A DNA stretch of 64,000 bases from Roseovarius mucosus (GCF_002080415.1 NZ_CP020474.1:1873501-1937500), one strand, 5' to 3'; positions 47,323 through 57,091 are shown, counted from the first letter of the stretch. Notes: a model not told the origin generated them from the letters alone. Made by a program: numbers and translations.

Positions 47323-47599
47323 TTCAACCGTCCATTGTCAGAAGCGGGGCCGCTGGATAGCTGGCCCCGTGATAACATGCCCAAGATTTCAGCGCAGCTT
47401 GCCCGAAGCGCGCGCCCGATTGCAAGAGCGGATCGCAGACCCCATGAGATTAGGCCGCTGGCACGTGACGAAATGCCGTTTTCCATCTGGTTTTACGTCG
47501 TGTTTCAATTGACGCTTGACGCATGCGCAGGCTAGTCACACTCGCAACTTTGTTGCGCGTCAGGCCGTAGTTGCCGCGCCCGAGAAAAGGATGAGCACG
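47323..47599. promoter_or_regulatory. Divergent greA / ETF-QO spacer with candidate ETF-QO promoter
   Basis: A 277-base spacer without a supportable ORF. A candidate promoter for the plus strand is TTGACG (47509-47514), 18 bases, then TAGTCA (47533-47538), 60 bases before the ETF-QO start; the -10 is weak. An AAGGA before the start at 47600 serves as ribosome-binding site. Confidence 0.35.
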
Positions 47600-49249
47600 A
47601 TGACCGAGATAACACGCGAAACGATGGAGTATGACGTTGTAATCGTGGGCGCAGGCCCAGCCGGTCTGTCGGCTGCGATCCGCCTGAAGCAGCTTGATCC
47701 TGATTGCGCCGTTGTGGTTCTGGAAAAAGGATCCGAGGTTGGCGCGCATATCCTGTCAGGTGCGGTACTTGATCCTTGCGGTCTCAACGCGCTGATCCCG
47801 GATTGGAAAGAGCGGGGCGCGCCCCTTCACACCCCCGTGACCGAGGATAATTTTTACATGCTGGGCGAGGCCGGACGCATTCGCGTGCCGAATTTCCCGA
47901 TGCCTCCGCTGATGAACAATCACGGAAATTACATCGTCAGCATGGGTAATGTCTGTCGCTGGATGGCCGAGCAGGCCGAGGAGCTGGGCGTTGAGATTTT
48001 CCCCGGCATGTCGTGCTCAGAGCTGGTCTATGGTGGGTCTGGCGAGATCAAGGGCGTTGTCGCTGGCGAGTTTGGCAAGAATGAGGATGGCACGCCCGGC
48101 CCGAATTATGAGCCGGGGATGGAGCTGCACGGCAAATACGTATTTCTCTCAGAGGGTGTGCGTGGATCGCTCGCCAAAGAAGTGATCGCAAAATATGACC
48201 TGTCCAAGGGCAAGGAGCCGCAAAAATTCGGCCTTGGGATGAAAGAGATTTGGGAAGTCGATCCCGCCAAGCACCGCCCCGGCACCGTCACGCATACGAT
48301 GGGATGGCCGCTAGGCAGCAATGCAGGCGGCGGATCGTTCATCTATCATCTTGAGAACAATCAGGTTTATGTGGGCTTTGTGGTGCATCTCAACTACAAG
48401 AACCCCTATCTTTTTCCCTATATGGAATTTCAGCGATTCAAGCATCATCCGATGGTGGCGGAGCTGCTGAAGGGTGGAAAGCGTGTGGCTTACGGCGCAC
48501 GCGCGATTTCCGAGGGCGGGTATCAGTCGATGCCGAAAATGGTGGCACCCGGCGTGGCGCTGTTGGGCTGTTCGGTGGGCATGGTCAACGTGCCGCGCAT
48601 CAAGGGCAATCACAACGCCATGCTGTCTGGCAAGGCCGCTGCAGAGGCAGCGCATGCCGCGCTCTCTGCGGGCCGCGCGAGTGATGAGTTGACCGATTAC
48701 GAGACCGAAGTGCGCAGCGGTGCAATCGGCAAGGATCTTAAAAAGGTTCGCAATGTCAAACCGCTCTGGTCGAAGTACGGCCTCTTGGCGTCGCTTGGTC
48801 TCGGTGGGTTCGACATGTGGACCAATACCGCGGGCTTCAGCCTGTTGGGCACGCTAAGTCATGGCAAGACCGATGCCGCCGCCACAGAACCCGCGTCGAA
48901 ACACAAGCCCATCGACTATCCCAAGCCAGATGGAAAGCTGAGTTTTGACCGGCTGACCAATGTCAGTTTCTCGATGACCAACCACGAGGAAAGCCAGCCT
49001 GCGCATCTGCACTTAAAGGATTCATCGGTGCCGATTGGCGTGAACCTGCCGAAATATGACGAGCCCGCGCAGCGCTATTGCCCGGCAGGCGTGTATGAGG
49101 TGGTGCGCGAAGAGGGCAAAGACCCGCGGTTCGTGATCAACTTTCAGAACTGCGTGCATTGCAAGACCTGCGACATCAAAGACCCGAGCCAAAACATCAA
49201 CTGGGTCACGCCGCAGGGTGGGGATGGGCCGAACTATCCCAATATGTAA
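47600..49249 (+). CDS. Electron transfer flavoprotein-ubiquinone oxidoreductase
   Basis: A 549-residue ETF-QO (ETF dehydrogenase). It passes electrons from ETF, reduced by acyl-CoA and amino-acid dehydrogenases, to ubiquinone at the inner membrane. The FAD motif VVIVGAGPAGLSAAIRLK is at the N-terminus, the quinone region follows in the middle, and the C-terminal 4Fe-4S site is YCPAG followed by NCVHCKTCDIKDPSQNI. I chose the ATG at 47600 because of the 8-base spacing from AAGGA; an in-frame ATG at 47591 is also possible. It connects to fatty-acid and ethylmalonyl-CoA-route oxidations. Confidence 0.94.
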   Translation: MTEITRETMEYDVVIVGAGPAGLSAAIRLKQLDPDCAVVVLEKGSEVGAHILSGAVLDPCGLNALIPDWKERGAPLHTPVTEDNFYMLGEAGRIRVPNFPMPPLMNNHGNYIVSMGNVCRWMAEQAEELGVEIFPGMSCSELVYGGSGEIKGVVAGEFGKNEDGTPGPNYEPGMELHGKYVFLSEGVRGSLAKEVIAKYDLSKGKEPQKFGLGMKEIWEVDPAKHRPGTVTHTMGWPLGSNAGGGSFIYHLENNQVYVGFVVHLNYKNPYLFPYMEFQRFKHHPMVAELLKGGKRVAYGARAISEGGYQSMPKMVAPGVALLGCSVGMVNVPRIKGNHNAMLSGKAAAEAAHAALSAGRASDELTDYETEVRSGAIGKDLKKVRNVKPLWSKYGLLASLGLGGFDMWTNTAGFSLLGTLSHGKTDAAATEPASKHKPIDYPKPDGKLSFDRLTNVSFSMTNHEESQPAHLHLKDSSVPIGVNLPKYDEPAQRYCPAGVYEVVREEGKDPRFVINFQNCVHCKTCDIKDPSQNINWVTPQGGDGPNYPNM

Positions 49250-49272
49250 GGTTTGCGTGATCTTTGGGGTGT

Positions 49273-49294
49273 GGCGCGGCAATTATGCCGCGCC
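49273..49294. repeat. GC-rich stem-loop after ETF-QO
   Basis: GGCGCGGC-AATTAT-GCCGCGCC is a perfect 8-bp inverted repeat 24 bases after the ETF-QO stop. No T-run follows, so it may stabilise or end the message with factor help. Confidence 0.45.
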
Positions 49295-49359
49295 GCATTG
49301 CCTTGGGGGGGCGGGCATATTACCTTTGCGACAACCCAGACCATAAAAGGCAGGACAGC

Positions 49360-51072
49360 GTGACTCATCGACCCCTTGCAGCGCTTGCATTCACCGCCCT
49401 TTTGCAGGTCATGCCCCTGCCCGCGATGTCAGAGGTGTCTTCTGGCGCCTATCTCGCGGCACAGCAGGCGCGGGCCAGTGGGGATTTCGCCGCTGCCGCA
49501 CAGTATTATGCGCAGGCGCTGACCCGCGACCCGTCAAATCCGGCCCTTCTGGAAAATGCGACAGTCGCCTATTTGGCCTTGGGCAAACTGGAGCCTGCAG
49601 TCGCCGTCGCGCGCAAGATCGAGGCGGACGGGCTACGCAGTCAGGTCAGTCAGATGGCGCTGGTCGCCGACGAAACGCGGCAAGGGCAGTGGGATGCTCT
49701 TTTGAAGCGGATCGAAGAGGGGCGCGGGGTTGGCGATCTGGCGGATGGCATGATTTCAGCCTGGGCCGATCTGGGCAAAGGCGACATGACTTCGGCGTTG
49801 GCGCGGTTTGATGATGTGGCCAAGGAACGTGGGTTGCGTAGCTTTGCCATCTATCACAAAGCGCTGGCTCTGGCCTCGGTCGGGGACTTTGAAGGCGCAG
49901 ACAAAGTCTTCAGCGGCGAAGATGATGGACCAATCCAGCGGACAAGGCGCGGCGTCATCGGCTGGTCGCAGGTGCTGAGCCAACTCGGAGAGCACGAGCG
50001 CGCCGTCACGATCATCGACGATACATTTGGCACAGATCTTGATCCCGAGATCGAAACGCTGCGCGCACGGCTCGCGGACGGCGAGAGCCTCCCCTTTGAT
50101 CTCGTGAACAGCGCATCGGACGGAATTTCCGAAGTCTTCTTTTCGCTTGGCCGCGCCCTGATGCAAGAGGCCAATGATGAGTATGTCTTGATCTATGCTC
50201 GCGTGGCCGAGATGATCAAACCTGCCCATGTCGATGCCGTGCTGATGGCGGCAGACCTGCTAGAGGATCTGGAGCGTTTCGATCTAGCAATCGAGGCGTT
50301 TAAGAAAGTACCGCGCGATCACCCCTCTTACCATCTGGCGGAACTGGGGCGCAGCGATGTGCTGCGTCGCGCTGGCAAGCCTGACGCGGCGATCGAAGTT
50401 CTGGAGCAATTGGCAAAAGACTATCCCAACCTTGCCGAGGTTCATGTTGCAGTGGGCGATCTCCATCGCTCACAAGAGGATTTTTCCGCCGCAGTGCCAG
50501 CCTATGACCGGGCGCTCGAGCTGTATCAGTCGCGGGGGAACGATCAATGGTTCGTGCGTTATGCCCGCGCCATCAGCCACGAACGCTTGGACAACTGGCC
50601 CGAGGCTGAGGCCGATTTTCGTCGTGCGTTGGAGTTGAACCCGGATCACCCACAGGTGTTGAACTATCTCGGGTATACGATGGTGGAAAAGCACATCAAT
50701 CTCGATGAGGCACTGAATATGATCGAGCGCGCCGTCGCCGCGCAACCCGATAGCGGTTATATTGTGGATAGTCTGGGATGGGTTCTCTATCGTCTTGGCC
50801 GGTATGAAGAGGCCATCGTGCAGATGGAGCGTGCCGCCGAATTGATGCCGACTGACCCGGTGGTGAATGACCATCTGGGAGACGTTCTCTGGGCTGTAGG
50901 CCGCAAGGTCGAAGCGCGGTTTCAATGGAAACGCGCATTGTCCCTGAACGAGAGCGAGCCGTCGCCCGATCTGGAACCTGAGCGCGTGCGCCGCAAGCTC
51001 GAAGTCGGTCTGGATCAAGTGCTGAAGGACGAAGGCGCGGAGCCGCTAAAACTTGTCAAAGATGGTAATTGA
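49360..51072 (+). CDS. Exported tetratricopeptide repeat protein
   Basis: A 570-residue protein with an N-terminal hydrophobic signal (PLAALAFTALLQVMPLPAMS) and at least eight TPR units, for example AQYYAQALTRDPSNPALLEN and NWPEAEADFRRALELNPDHP; later units FDLAIEAFKKVP and YEEAIVQMERAAELMPTDP. It is probably a periplasmic or outer-membrane-associated scaffold (YfgC/BamD-like arrangements are known, but no catalytic domain is seen). The GTG at 49360 with AGGA before it is used as start. It overlaps ispE by 11 bases. Confidence 0.82.
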   Translation: MTHRPLAALAFTALLQVMPLPAMSEVSSGAYLAAQQARASGDFAAAAQYYAQALTRDPSNPALLENATVAYLALGKLEPAVAVARKIEADGLRSQVSQMALVADETRQGQWDALLKRIEEGRGVGDLADGMISAWADLGKGDMTSALARFDDVAKERGLRSFAIYHKALALASVGDFEGADKVFSGEDDGPIQRTRRGVIGWSQVLSQLGEHERAVTIIDDTFGTDLDPEIETLRARLADGESLPFDLVNSASDGISEVFFSLGRALMQEANDEYVLIYARVAEMIKPAHVDAVLMAADLLEDLERFDLAIEAFKKVPRDHPSYHLAELGRSDVLRRAGKPDAAIEVLEQLAKDYPNLAEVHVAVGDLHRSQEDFSAAVPAYDRALELYQSRGNDQWFVRYARAISHERLDNWPEAEADFRRALELNPDHPQVLNYLGYTMVEKHINLDEALNMIERAVAAQPDSGYIVDSLGWVLYRLGRYEEAIVQMERAAELMPTDPVVNDHLGDVLWAVGRKVEARFQWKRALSLNESEPSPDLEPERVRRKLEVGLDQVLKDEGAEPLKLVKDGN

Positions 51073-51886
51073 CGGGTTCGCCCCCGCCAAGATCAACCTC
51101 TCGCTACATGTCACCGGCCAACGGGCAGATGGGTATCATTTGCTCGATTCGCTGGTGGTCTTTGCCGATGTGGGAGACCGACTGCGCGTGCGGCCTGCGC
51201 CCGATGCGCGGCTAACAGTGACCGGACCCATGGCCGTGGGTGTGCCGGGCGGCCCAGACAACCTCGTGCTGCGCGCTGCGGCATTGATGGGGATCACCGC
51301 CGAGATTAGCTTGGACAAGCATCTGCCCGCAGCAGCTGGCATTGGCGGCGGGTCAAGCGATGCGGCCGCCTGCCTTAGGGCGCTGTCAGAATTGCGCGGT
51401 CAGCCTGTGCCAAACGATGTCCTGGCTCTTGGCGCCGATGTGCCGGTTTGCCTGCTGGCGCGCGCCGCGCGGATGCGCGGAATTGGCGAGGATGTGGTGC
51501 CCGTGGCAGGCTTGCCCACGCTTGATGCCGTGCTGGTCAATCCCGGCGTGCCGGTCTCGACGCCTGCGATTTTCCACAGGCTGACACAACGTGAAAATCC
51601 AGCGATGCCTGCGCAAATGCCCGAATGGCCTGATGCCGCCGCTCTGATCGACTGGCTGCGCGCACAACGCAACGACCTGCAAGATGCGGCTATTACCTTA
51701 GAGCCGGTAGTGGCCGATGTGCTGCACGCGATTTCCGCGACGCAGCACTGTGCCCTAGCGCGGATGTCGGGATCAGGAGCCACTTGTTTCGGGCTCTATC
51801 CTGATACCGCGACTGCCACGCGTGCTGCCCAAGCGCTGGTTGCGGCACACCCCGGCTGGTGGGTGCAGGCCACGCGCCTTAGCTGA
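51062..51886 (+). CDS. ispE: 4-diphosphocytidyl-2-C-methyl-D-erythritol kinase
   Basis: A 274-residue GHMP kinase of the MEP isoprenoid pathway, phosphorylating CDP-ME at the 2-hydroxyl. Motifs: FAPAKINLSLHVTGQRADGYH at the start, PAAAGIGGGSSDAAACLRAL (the GHMP ATP motif) and the C-terminal ALARMSGSGATCFGLYPD. The ATG at 51062 is preferred; an upstream in-frame TTG at 51053 is possible. It overlaps the TPR gene by 11 bases. Next to it, convergent, is a polyprenyl synthase gene, which uses isoprenoid precursors. Confidence 0.95.
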   Translation: MVIDGFAPAKINLSLHVTGQRADGYHLLDSLVVFADVGDRLRVRPAPDARLTVTGPMAVGVPGGPDNLVLRAAALMGITAEISLDKHLPAAAGIGGGSSDAAACLRALSELRGQPVPNDVLALGADVPVCLLARAARMRGIGEDVVPVAGLPTLDAVLVNPGVPVSTPAIFHRLTQRENPAMPAQMPEWPDAAALIDWLRAQRNDLQDAAITLEPVVADVLHAISATQHCALARMSGSGATCFGLYPDTATATRAAQALVAAHPGWWVQATRLS

Positions 51887-52880
51887 TCCGCGCCACAACA
51901 TACCCCGCAAGACGATCGAGCATCCCACGCACCGGATGATCCGGCAGCACGGCAATCGCCGCGCGTGCGCGGGCGGCCCAATCCAATGCTTCGGCGCGGG
52001 TCTGTTCCAAGGCACCATGTGACTGCATCAGCGCCAAGGCATGCTCCAGATCGCCATCGCGCTGATCGCCTTTTTCGATGGTACGTTTCCAAAACGCACG
52101 CTCTTCGGCATTGGCCGCTGAAACCGCCTTGATCACCGGCAGGGTCAATTTACGCTCGCGAAAATCATCGCCGACATTCTTGCCGGTGGATTTCGCGTCG
52201 CCCTGATAGTCGAGCAGGTCATCGACGATCTGGAACGCGATACCAAGCGCATCGCCATACTCGAACAGCGCCTTGATCTGCGTCTCGGGCGCACCTGCAA
52301 TCACGCCGCCCACCTCGGTTGCGGCGGAAAAGAGCGCTGCCGTTTTACCACGCACCACTTGGAGGTAGATATCCTCGGTCGTCGCGAGATCCTGCGCCGC
52401 GCTCAGTTGCAATACCTCGCCTTCGGCAATCGTCGCCGAGGCGTTGGACAGGATATCGAGCACGCGAAGCGATCCCGGCTCGACCATCAATTGGAAGGCG
52501 CGCGCAAAAAGGTAATCGCCCACGAGAACACTTGATTTGTTGTCCCAAAGCAAATTGGCGGTGGGGCGGCCCCGCCGCTGCGCGCTCTCGTCCACGACGT
52601 CGTCATGCAAGAGGGTAGCAGTATGGATAAACTCAACCGTCGCAGCCAGATGCACATCAAACGGTCCGTCGTAACCACAGAGGTCTGCTGTCGCCAGCAC
52701 AAGCATGGGGCGCAGACGCTTGCCGCCCGCCTCAACCAGATGCGCGGTGACTTGGGGGATGCGCGGCGCATGACGCGAGGCCATCCTATCGCGGATCAAA
52801 AGATTGACCGCCTCCATCTTGGCTGCAAGATGCGCAGCAAGTTGTTCATGCGGTTTTGTGGCGATTTCGTCCAATCCCAT
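51879..52880 (-). CDS. Polyprenyl (probably decaprenyl) diphosphate synthase
   Basis: A 333-residue trans-polyprenyl synthase. The first Asp-rich motif is LLHDDVVDESAQRRGRPTAN and the second is QIVDDLLDYQGD; GGKRLRPMLVLA and GDYLFARAFQLM are also typical. The length fits the decaprenyl diphosphate synthase that makes the side chain of ubiquinone-10 in this group; chain length cannot be proved from sequence. The ATG at 52880 gives the usual start. Its 3' end overlaps the convergent ispE by 8 bases. Confidence 0.92.
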   Translation of the reverse strand: MGLDEIATKPHEQLAAHLAAKMEAVNLLIRDRMASRHAPRIPQVTAHLVEAGGKRLRPMLVLATADLCGYDGPFDVHLAATVEFIHTATLLHDDVVDESAQRRGRPTANLLWDNKSSVLVGDYLFARAFQLMVEPGSLRVLDILSNASATIAEGEVLQLSAAQDLATTEDIYLQVVRGKTAALFSAATEVGGVIAGAPETQIKALFEYGDALGIAFQIVDDLLDYQGDAKSTGKNVGDDFRERKLTLPVIKAVSAANAEERAFWKRTIEKGDQRDGDLEHALALMQSHGALEQTRAEALDWAARARAAIAVLPDHPVRGMLDRLAGYVVARIS

Positions 52881-52936
52881 ACTTCCCCCGTCAACATGGC
52901 TCGACATAGAGCGCGCCCTGCCCTTATCTATGGCCT

Positions 52937-53152
52937 ATGAAACAACTTTTGCGAACCAATGACATCGCGTCCATCGCCTTTGCTCAGGCTCTTCTTCAGG
53001 GCGAGGGTATAGACTGCTTTGAAATGGACGTAAACATGAGCATCCTTGAGGGCTCGATCGGCATTTTCCCGCGCCGTCTGATGGTCGCCAATGAAGATTA
53101 CGAAGACGCACGGATCACGTTGATTGACAATGGTTTCTCGCTTGAGGACTGA
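52937..53152 (+). CDS. DUF2007 domain protein
   Basis: A 71-residue protein of the DUF2007 (putative signal-transducing) family, with LLRTNDIASIAFAQALLQGEG and a final LMVANEDYEDARITLIDNGF. It resembles a small GlnB-like regulatory domain, function unknown. It is divergent from the polyprenyl synthase and overlaps the start of the TrmN6-like gene by 23 bases. Confidence 0.87.
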   Translation: MKQLLRTNDIASIAFAQALLQGEGIDCFEMDVNMSILEGSIGIFPRRLMVANEDYEDARITLIDNGFSLED

Positions 53153-53915
53153 GCCATTTGCCGAGGAAGACCTGAGCCACGATGCGTTTTTGGGGGGGCG
53201 TCTGCGCATGGCGCAACCCAAGACGGGCTATCGCGCCGGGGTCGATCCGGTGCTTTTGGCGGCAAGCGTTCCGGCGCGGGCGGGTCAGAGCCTGCTTGAT
53301 CTGGGGTGCGGGTCGGGAATTGCTGCGCTTTGCGTTGCGTCACGGGTGCCGGGCGTCACTCTGGCTGGACTAGAGATTCAGGCCGCCTATGCGGCGTTGG
53401 CCCGCCAGAATAGCGCCTCCAATGGGATCGCACTTGAGGTTTTCGAGGGCGATATTGCAGACATGCCAGCCAGCTTGCGGAAGCGTCAGTTCGATCACAT
53501 AATCGCCAACCCACCCTATTTCGAGCGTGACCGAAGCACTCCAGCCAGCGACACCGGGCGCGAAAAGGCGATGGGCGAGGCGTTGCCCTTGGCGGATTGG
53601 GTGCATGCCGCCGCTCGGCGTACGGGCGTTGGCGGCACCGTGACCTTCATTCAGAGGGTAGAACGATTACCGGATCTTCTGGCGGCAATGGCGACACATC
53701 TGGGCAGTATCGAGATTTTGCCGCTGATCCCACGCCGGGGCCGTGCGGCACGGCTGATTCTGCTGCGAGGGCGCAAAGGGGGGCGCGCCGCACTGCGATT
53801 GCACGATGGTTGGCTGCTTCACGCGGGTGAAAATCATGGGCAGGATGGGGCAGATTACACCACTGCAACCTCGGATGTGCTCAGGAACGCAGCAGCGCTG
53901 CCTTTTCCGGATTGA
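53130..53915 (+). CDS. TrmN6-like tRNA1(Val) adenine methyltransferase
   Basis: A 261-residue class I methyltransferase. Motif I is LLDLGCGSGIAALCVASR, the acidic residue for SAM is in LEIQAAYAALARQN, and the catalytic motif IV is IIANPPYFE (N-P-P-Y), the pattern of N6-adenine methylases. The TrmN6 family methylates adenine 37 in tRNA1(Val). The ATG at 53130 lies inside the end of the DUF2007 gene in another frame (23-base overlap). Family identity is good; exact RNA substrate is inferred. Confidence 0.85.
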   Translation: MVSRLRTEPFAEEDLSHDAFLGGRLRMAQPKTGYRAGVDPVLLAASVPARAGQSLLDLGCGSGIAALCVASRVPGVTLAGLEIQAAYAALARQNSASNGIALEVFEGDIADMPASLRKRQFDHIIANPPYFERDRSTPASDTGREKAMGEALPLADWVHAAARRTGVGGTVTFIQRVERLPDLLAAMATHLGSIEILPLIPRRGRAARLILLRGRKGGRAALRLHDGWLLHAGENHGQDGADYTTATSDVLRNAAALPFPD

Positions 53916-53951
53916 TTTTTCTAAAATGCCGCAGGCAAAGCGCCGCGCAGT

Positions 53952-53980
53952 TTGCAGGTGCAGCGTGACAGTATTGTAAA
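53952..53980 (+). promoter_or_regulatory. Candidate sigma-70 promoter of the DUF465 gene
   Basis: TTGCAG (53952-53957), 17 bases, TGTAAA (53975-53980), 57 bases before the ATG at 54038. An AGAGGAG ribosome-binding site follows at 54024-54030. Confidence 0.55.
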
Positions 53981-54037
53981 AATGTGGTGCACTTCCCATG
54001 TCGAATAGACACATCCACACCACAGAGGAGACTGCCC

Positions 54038-54208
54038 ATGAGCTTGAGTTCGCATATTGAAGAACTGAAGAAGAAACATCACGCGCTCTCGGAACAAGTG
54101 GAACGGGCGCAGCGCGCGCCGGGCAGCAGCACGCTGGAAATCGCGGAGCTGAAAAAGCAGAAACTCAAGATCAAAGAAGAAATCGAGCGCCTTTCTGTCA
54201 ACGCCTGA
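54038..54208 (+). CDS. DUF465 family protein (YdcH-like)
   Basis: A 56-residue helical protein starting SLSSHIEELKKKHHALSEQV and ending LKKQKLKIKEEIERLSVNA; it is one long amphipathic coiled coil typical of DUF465. These tiny proteins are common in Rhodobacterales; function unknown. It has its own promoter, AGAGGAG site and intrinsic terminator, so it is a monocistronic, probably highly expressed unit. The longer in-frame start at 53984 is rejected because of the site before 54038. Confidence 0.88.
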   Translation: MSLSSHIEELKKKHHALSEQVERAQRAPGSSTLEIAELKKQKLKIKEEIERLSVNA

Positions 54209-54230
54209 CAGCGCCGGTTCTTTTATTACG

Positions 54231-54265
54231 GGTCTTGTCCGCCAGTGCGCGGACAAGGCCTTTTT
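54231..54265 (+). terminator. Intrinsic terminator of the DUF465 gene
   Basis: GGTCTTGTCCGC pairs with GCGGACAAGGCC (one T-G wobble, 6-base loop) and is followed by TTTTT (54261-54265). It lies 22 bases after the DUF465 stop. Confidence 0.85.
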
Positions 54266-54286
54266 AATGCGCTACGGCGTGGCGCC

Positions 54287-54895
54287 TCACATCACCACCC
54301 GGCAGGTCAGATTGATCCGCCCACCCCCGCGCAATAGGCCTGAGGTGCCGGGTCTGATCCGGTCGATCCCATGATAGACCAGCCGTGCCGCGCCGCCCAT
54401 GACCACCACGTCGCCAGACGCAAGCCAGAGCGAGTCGGTCTTGCCGCCGCGTGTCACATTGCCGATGCGAAAGAGCGCATCATCCCCCAAAGAAATCGAC
54501 AGCACCGGCCAAGTAAAATCAGCCTCATCCCGATCTTGATGCAGGCCCATGCGCGCCTGCCCCATGTAGTGGTTGATCAAGCAGCAATCCGGCAGCCGTG
54601 TTTCGCTGACCAAGGCGCGCCAGATTGCCAGAACAGTTTCGGGAATCGGGGGCCAACCCATTCCATCAGGATGATGGCCCGCGTAACGATAGCCATTTCG
54701 GTCACTGATCCAACCACAGCGCCCCGCCGAAGTCATGCGCACACTCATCGCGCGGCCCGAGGGTGTCACCGGCTGAAAAAGCGGTGCCTGAGCCACCACA
54801 TCGCGCAGGGACGCGATCAACGCCTCTTGTTCCAGAGGGTCGAGCCACCCTTTGTAGATTGCGACATCCCGCAGGATCAGCGTTGGCTCTGGCAT
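54287..54895 (-). CDS. alkB: AlkB-type 2-oxoglutarate/Fe(II) dioxygenase
   Basis: A 202-residue AlkB homologue that oxidatively demethylates 1-methyladenine and 3-methylcytosine in DNA or RNA. Iron ligands are H119 and D121 (LHQDRDE) and H175 (VYHGIDRI); the 2-oxoglutarate pocket is RINLTCR (R193, R199). The spacing from H119 to H175 is 56 residues, as in E. coli AlkB (131 to 187). The ATG at 54895 follows AAAGGAGG. No ada gene is adjacent. Confidence 0.93.
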   Translation of the reverse strand: MPEPTLILRDVAIYKGWLDPLEQEALIASLRDVVAQAPLFQPVTPSGRAMSVRMTSAGRCGWISDRNGYRYAGHHPDGMGWPPIPETVLAIWRALVSETRLPDCCLINHYMGQARMGLHQDRDEADFTWPVLSISLGDDALFRIGNVTRGGKTDSLWLASGDVVVMGGAARLVYHGIDRIRPGTSGLLRGGGRINLTCRVVM

Positions 54896-54964
54896 CCTGT
54901 GCCTCCTTTTGCGCCGGACAGCGCCAATTCGGACCAAATTCGAGGAATTGCCCAGCAGCCACCG

Positions 54965-54996
54965 CTTGCAGGGGCACAATCCCCTGCCTATATACG
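54965..54996 (+). promoter_or_regulatory. Candidate heat-shock promoter region of dnaK
   Basis: A CTTGCA (-35-like, 54965-54970) and CCTATATA (about 54986-54993) lie about 115 bases before dnaK, embracing a perfect inverted repeat GCAGGGG-CACAAT-CCCCTGC (54968-54987). The -35/-10 spacing is only roughly that of alphaproteobacterial RpoH promoters. It is not the CIRCE operator. Confidence 0.35.
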
Positions 54997-55105
54997 CCCG
55001 GAACCACTGGTCATGCCACGGGCTGACCTGTCATTCACCGGGGGCCGGATGCCGTAACGGGTCAGGCCTCTGTCACATCGCCTAAGTTAGAAGGGATCGA
55101 ACAAC

Positions 55106-57013
55106 ATGGCCAAAGTTATTGGTATTGACCTCGGCACCACGAACAGCTGCGTCGCGATCATGGACGGCTCTCAGGCCCGCGTGATCGAAAACTCCGAAGG
55201 CGCGCGCACCACCCCCTCCATCGTCGCATTTACCGAGACCGAGCGTCTCGTCGGCCAGCCCGCCAAGCGGCAGGCCGTGACCAATCCAGAAAACACCATC
55301 TTTGGTGTGAAACGTCTGATTGGCCGTCGCGCGGACGATTCGTATCTCGCCAAAGACAAAAAGAACATGCCGTTCACCGTTATTGATGGTGGCAATGGCG
55401 ATGCCTGGGTTCAGGCTCGTGGTGAGAAATACAGCCCCTCACAGATTTCTGCCTTCATCCTCGGCAAGATGAAGGAAACCGCCGAAAGCTATCTTGGCGA
55501 AGAGGTGACGCAGGCCGTCATCACAGTGCCCGCCTATTTCAACGACGCTCAGCGTCAGGCCACCAAGGACGCAGGCAAGATTGCCGGTCTTGAGGTGCTG
55601 CGTATCATTAACGAGCCGACGGCAGCGGCACTCGCCTATGGTCTGGACAAGAAAGATACGCATACCATCGCGGTTTATGACCTTGGCGGCGGCACCTTCG
55701 ATGTCACCATTCTCGAGATTGACGATGGCCTCTTCGAGGTGAAATCCACCAATGGCGATACGTTCCTTGGCGGTGAAGACTTTGACATGCGCATCGTCAA
55801 CTACCTTGCCGATGAGTTCAAAAAAGAGCATGGCGTTGATCTGACCAAGGATAAGATGGCGCTTCAGCGCCTCAAGGAAGCGGCAGAAAAGGCCAAGATC
55901 GAGCTGTCGAGCTCGTCCCAGACCGAGATCAACCAGCCATTCATTTCGATGGGGTCGAATGGCCAGCCGCTGCACATGGTCGTCAAACTGACCCGTGCCA
56001 AGCTTGAAAGCCTTGTGGGCGATCTCATCACCGCGTCGCTCAAGCCCTGTAAAGCCGCGCTCAAGGATGCGGGCCTTACCGCCGCCGACATCGACGAGGT
56101 GGTTCTTGTGGGCGGTATGACCCGCATGCCCCGCGTGGTTGAGGAAGTGACCAAGTTCTTTGGCAAGGAGCCGCACAAGGGCGTGAACCCCGATGAGGTT
56201 GTCGCCATGGGCGCTGCCATTCAGGCGGGTGTGCTTCAGGGCGACGTCAAGGATGTGGTGTTGCTCGACGTAACGCCGCTGTCGCTCGGGATTGAGACCT
56301 TGGGTGGCGTGTTCACCCGCCTCATTGACCGCAACACAACCATTCCGACGAACAAAAGCCAAATCTTCTCGACTGCCGAAGACAACCAGTCTGCCGTCAC
56401 GATCCGCGTCTTCCAAGGCGAGCGTGAGATGGCAGCGGACAACAAGATGCTGGGCCAGTTCAATCTGGAACACATCCCACCCGCACCGCGCGGCATGCCG
56501 CAGATCGAGGTGACATTCGACATTGACGCCAACGGTATCGTGTCTGTTTCGGCCAAAGACAAAGGCACCAACAAGGAACAGAAGATCACGATCCAAGCGT
56601 CGGGCGGTCTCTCGGACGAAGACATCGAGAAGATGATCAAGGACGCCGAAGAGAATGCCGAGGCCGACAAGGCCCGTCGCGAACTGGTCGAAGCCCGCAA
56701 TCAGGCCGAAAGCCTTATCAATTCGACCGAAAAGTCGATTGAAGAACATGGCGACAAGGTTGATCCAACCACAGTTGAGGCGATCGAACTGGCCATTGCC
56801 GCGCTCAAGGACGAGCTTGAGACCGACAATGTTGGCAAGATCAAATCTGGCATCCAAAACGTGGCCGAAGCCTCGATGAAGCTGGGCGAGGCGATCTACA
56901 AGTCCAGCCAGAGCGACCCGGACGACGAACCGCGTGCAGCCGATCGCGGCGGCGATGAGGATGATATCCTTGACGCCGATTTCGAGGATCTCGACGACAA
57001 CAAGCGCGCCTGA
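55106..57013 (+). CDS. dnaK: Molecular chaperone DnaK
   Basis: A 635-residue Hsp70 chaperone. The ATPase domain (1-385) has [44 protein letters not shown] and [12 protein letters not shown]; the substrate-binding domain follows (about 390-540, [14 protein letters not shown]) and a helical lid with an acidic tail ending [10 protein letters not shown]. It works with DnaJ, next in order, and GrpE (not in the window) to fold and rescue proteins. The spacing to dnaJ is 78 bases. Length matches the usual form. Confidence 0.98.
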   Translation: MAKVIGIDLGTTNSCVAIMDGSQARVIENSEGARTTPSIVAFTETERLVGQPAKRQAVTNPENTIFGVKRLIGRRADDSYLAKDKKNMPFTVIDGGNGDAWVQARGEKYSPSQISAFILGKMKETAESYLGEEVTQAVITVPAYFNDAQRQATKDAGKIAGLEVLRIINEPTAAALAYGLDKKDTHTIAVYDLGGGTFDVTILEIDDGLFEVKSTNGDTFLGGEDFDMRIVNYLADEFKKEHGVDLTKDKMALQRLKEAAEKAKIELSSSSQTEINQPFISMGSNGQPLHMVVKLTRAKLESLVGDLITASLKPCKAALKDAGLTAADIDEVVLVGGMTRMPRVVEEVTKFFGKEPHKGVNPDEVVAMGAAIQAGVLQGDVKDVVLLDVTPLSLGIETLGGVFTRLIDRNTTIPTNKSQIFSTAEDNQSAVTIRVFQGEREMAADNKMLGQFNLEHIPPAPRGMPQIEVTFDIDANGIVSVSAKDKGTNKEQKITIQASGGLSDEDIEKMIKDAEENAEADKARRELVEARNQAESLINSTEKSIEEHGDKVDPTTVEAIELAIAALKDELETDNVGKIKSGIQNVAEASMKLGEAIYKSSQSDPDDEPRAADRGGDEDDILDADFEDLDDNKRA

Positions 57014-57091
57014 GGCCCGTCTTGACCCATCGGGGCCGGTTCGGCATCGCGCCGGATCGGTCCCATTAGGGTCACACCAAGGAGATCCCCG

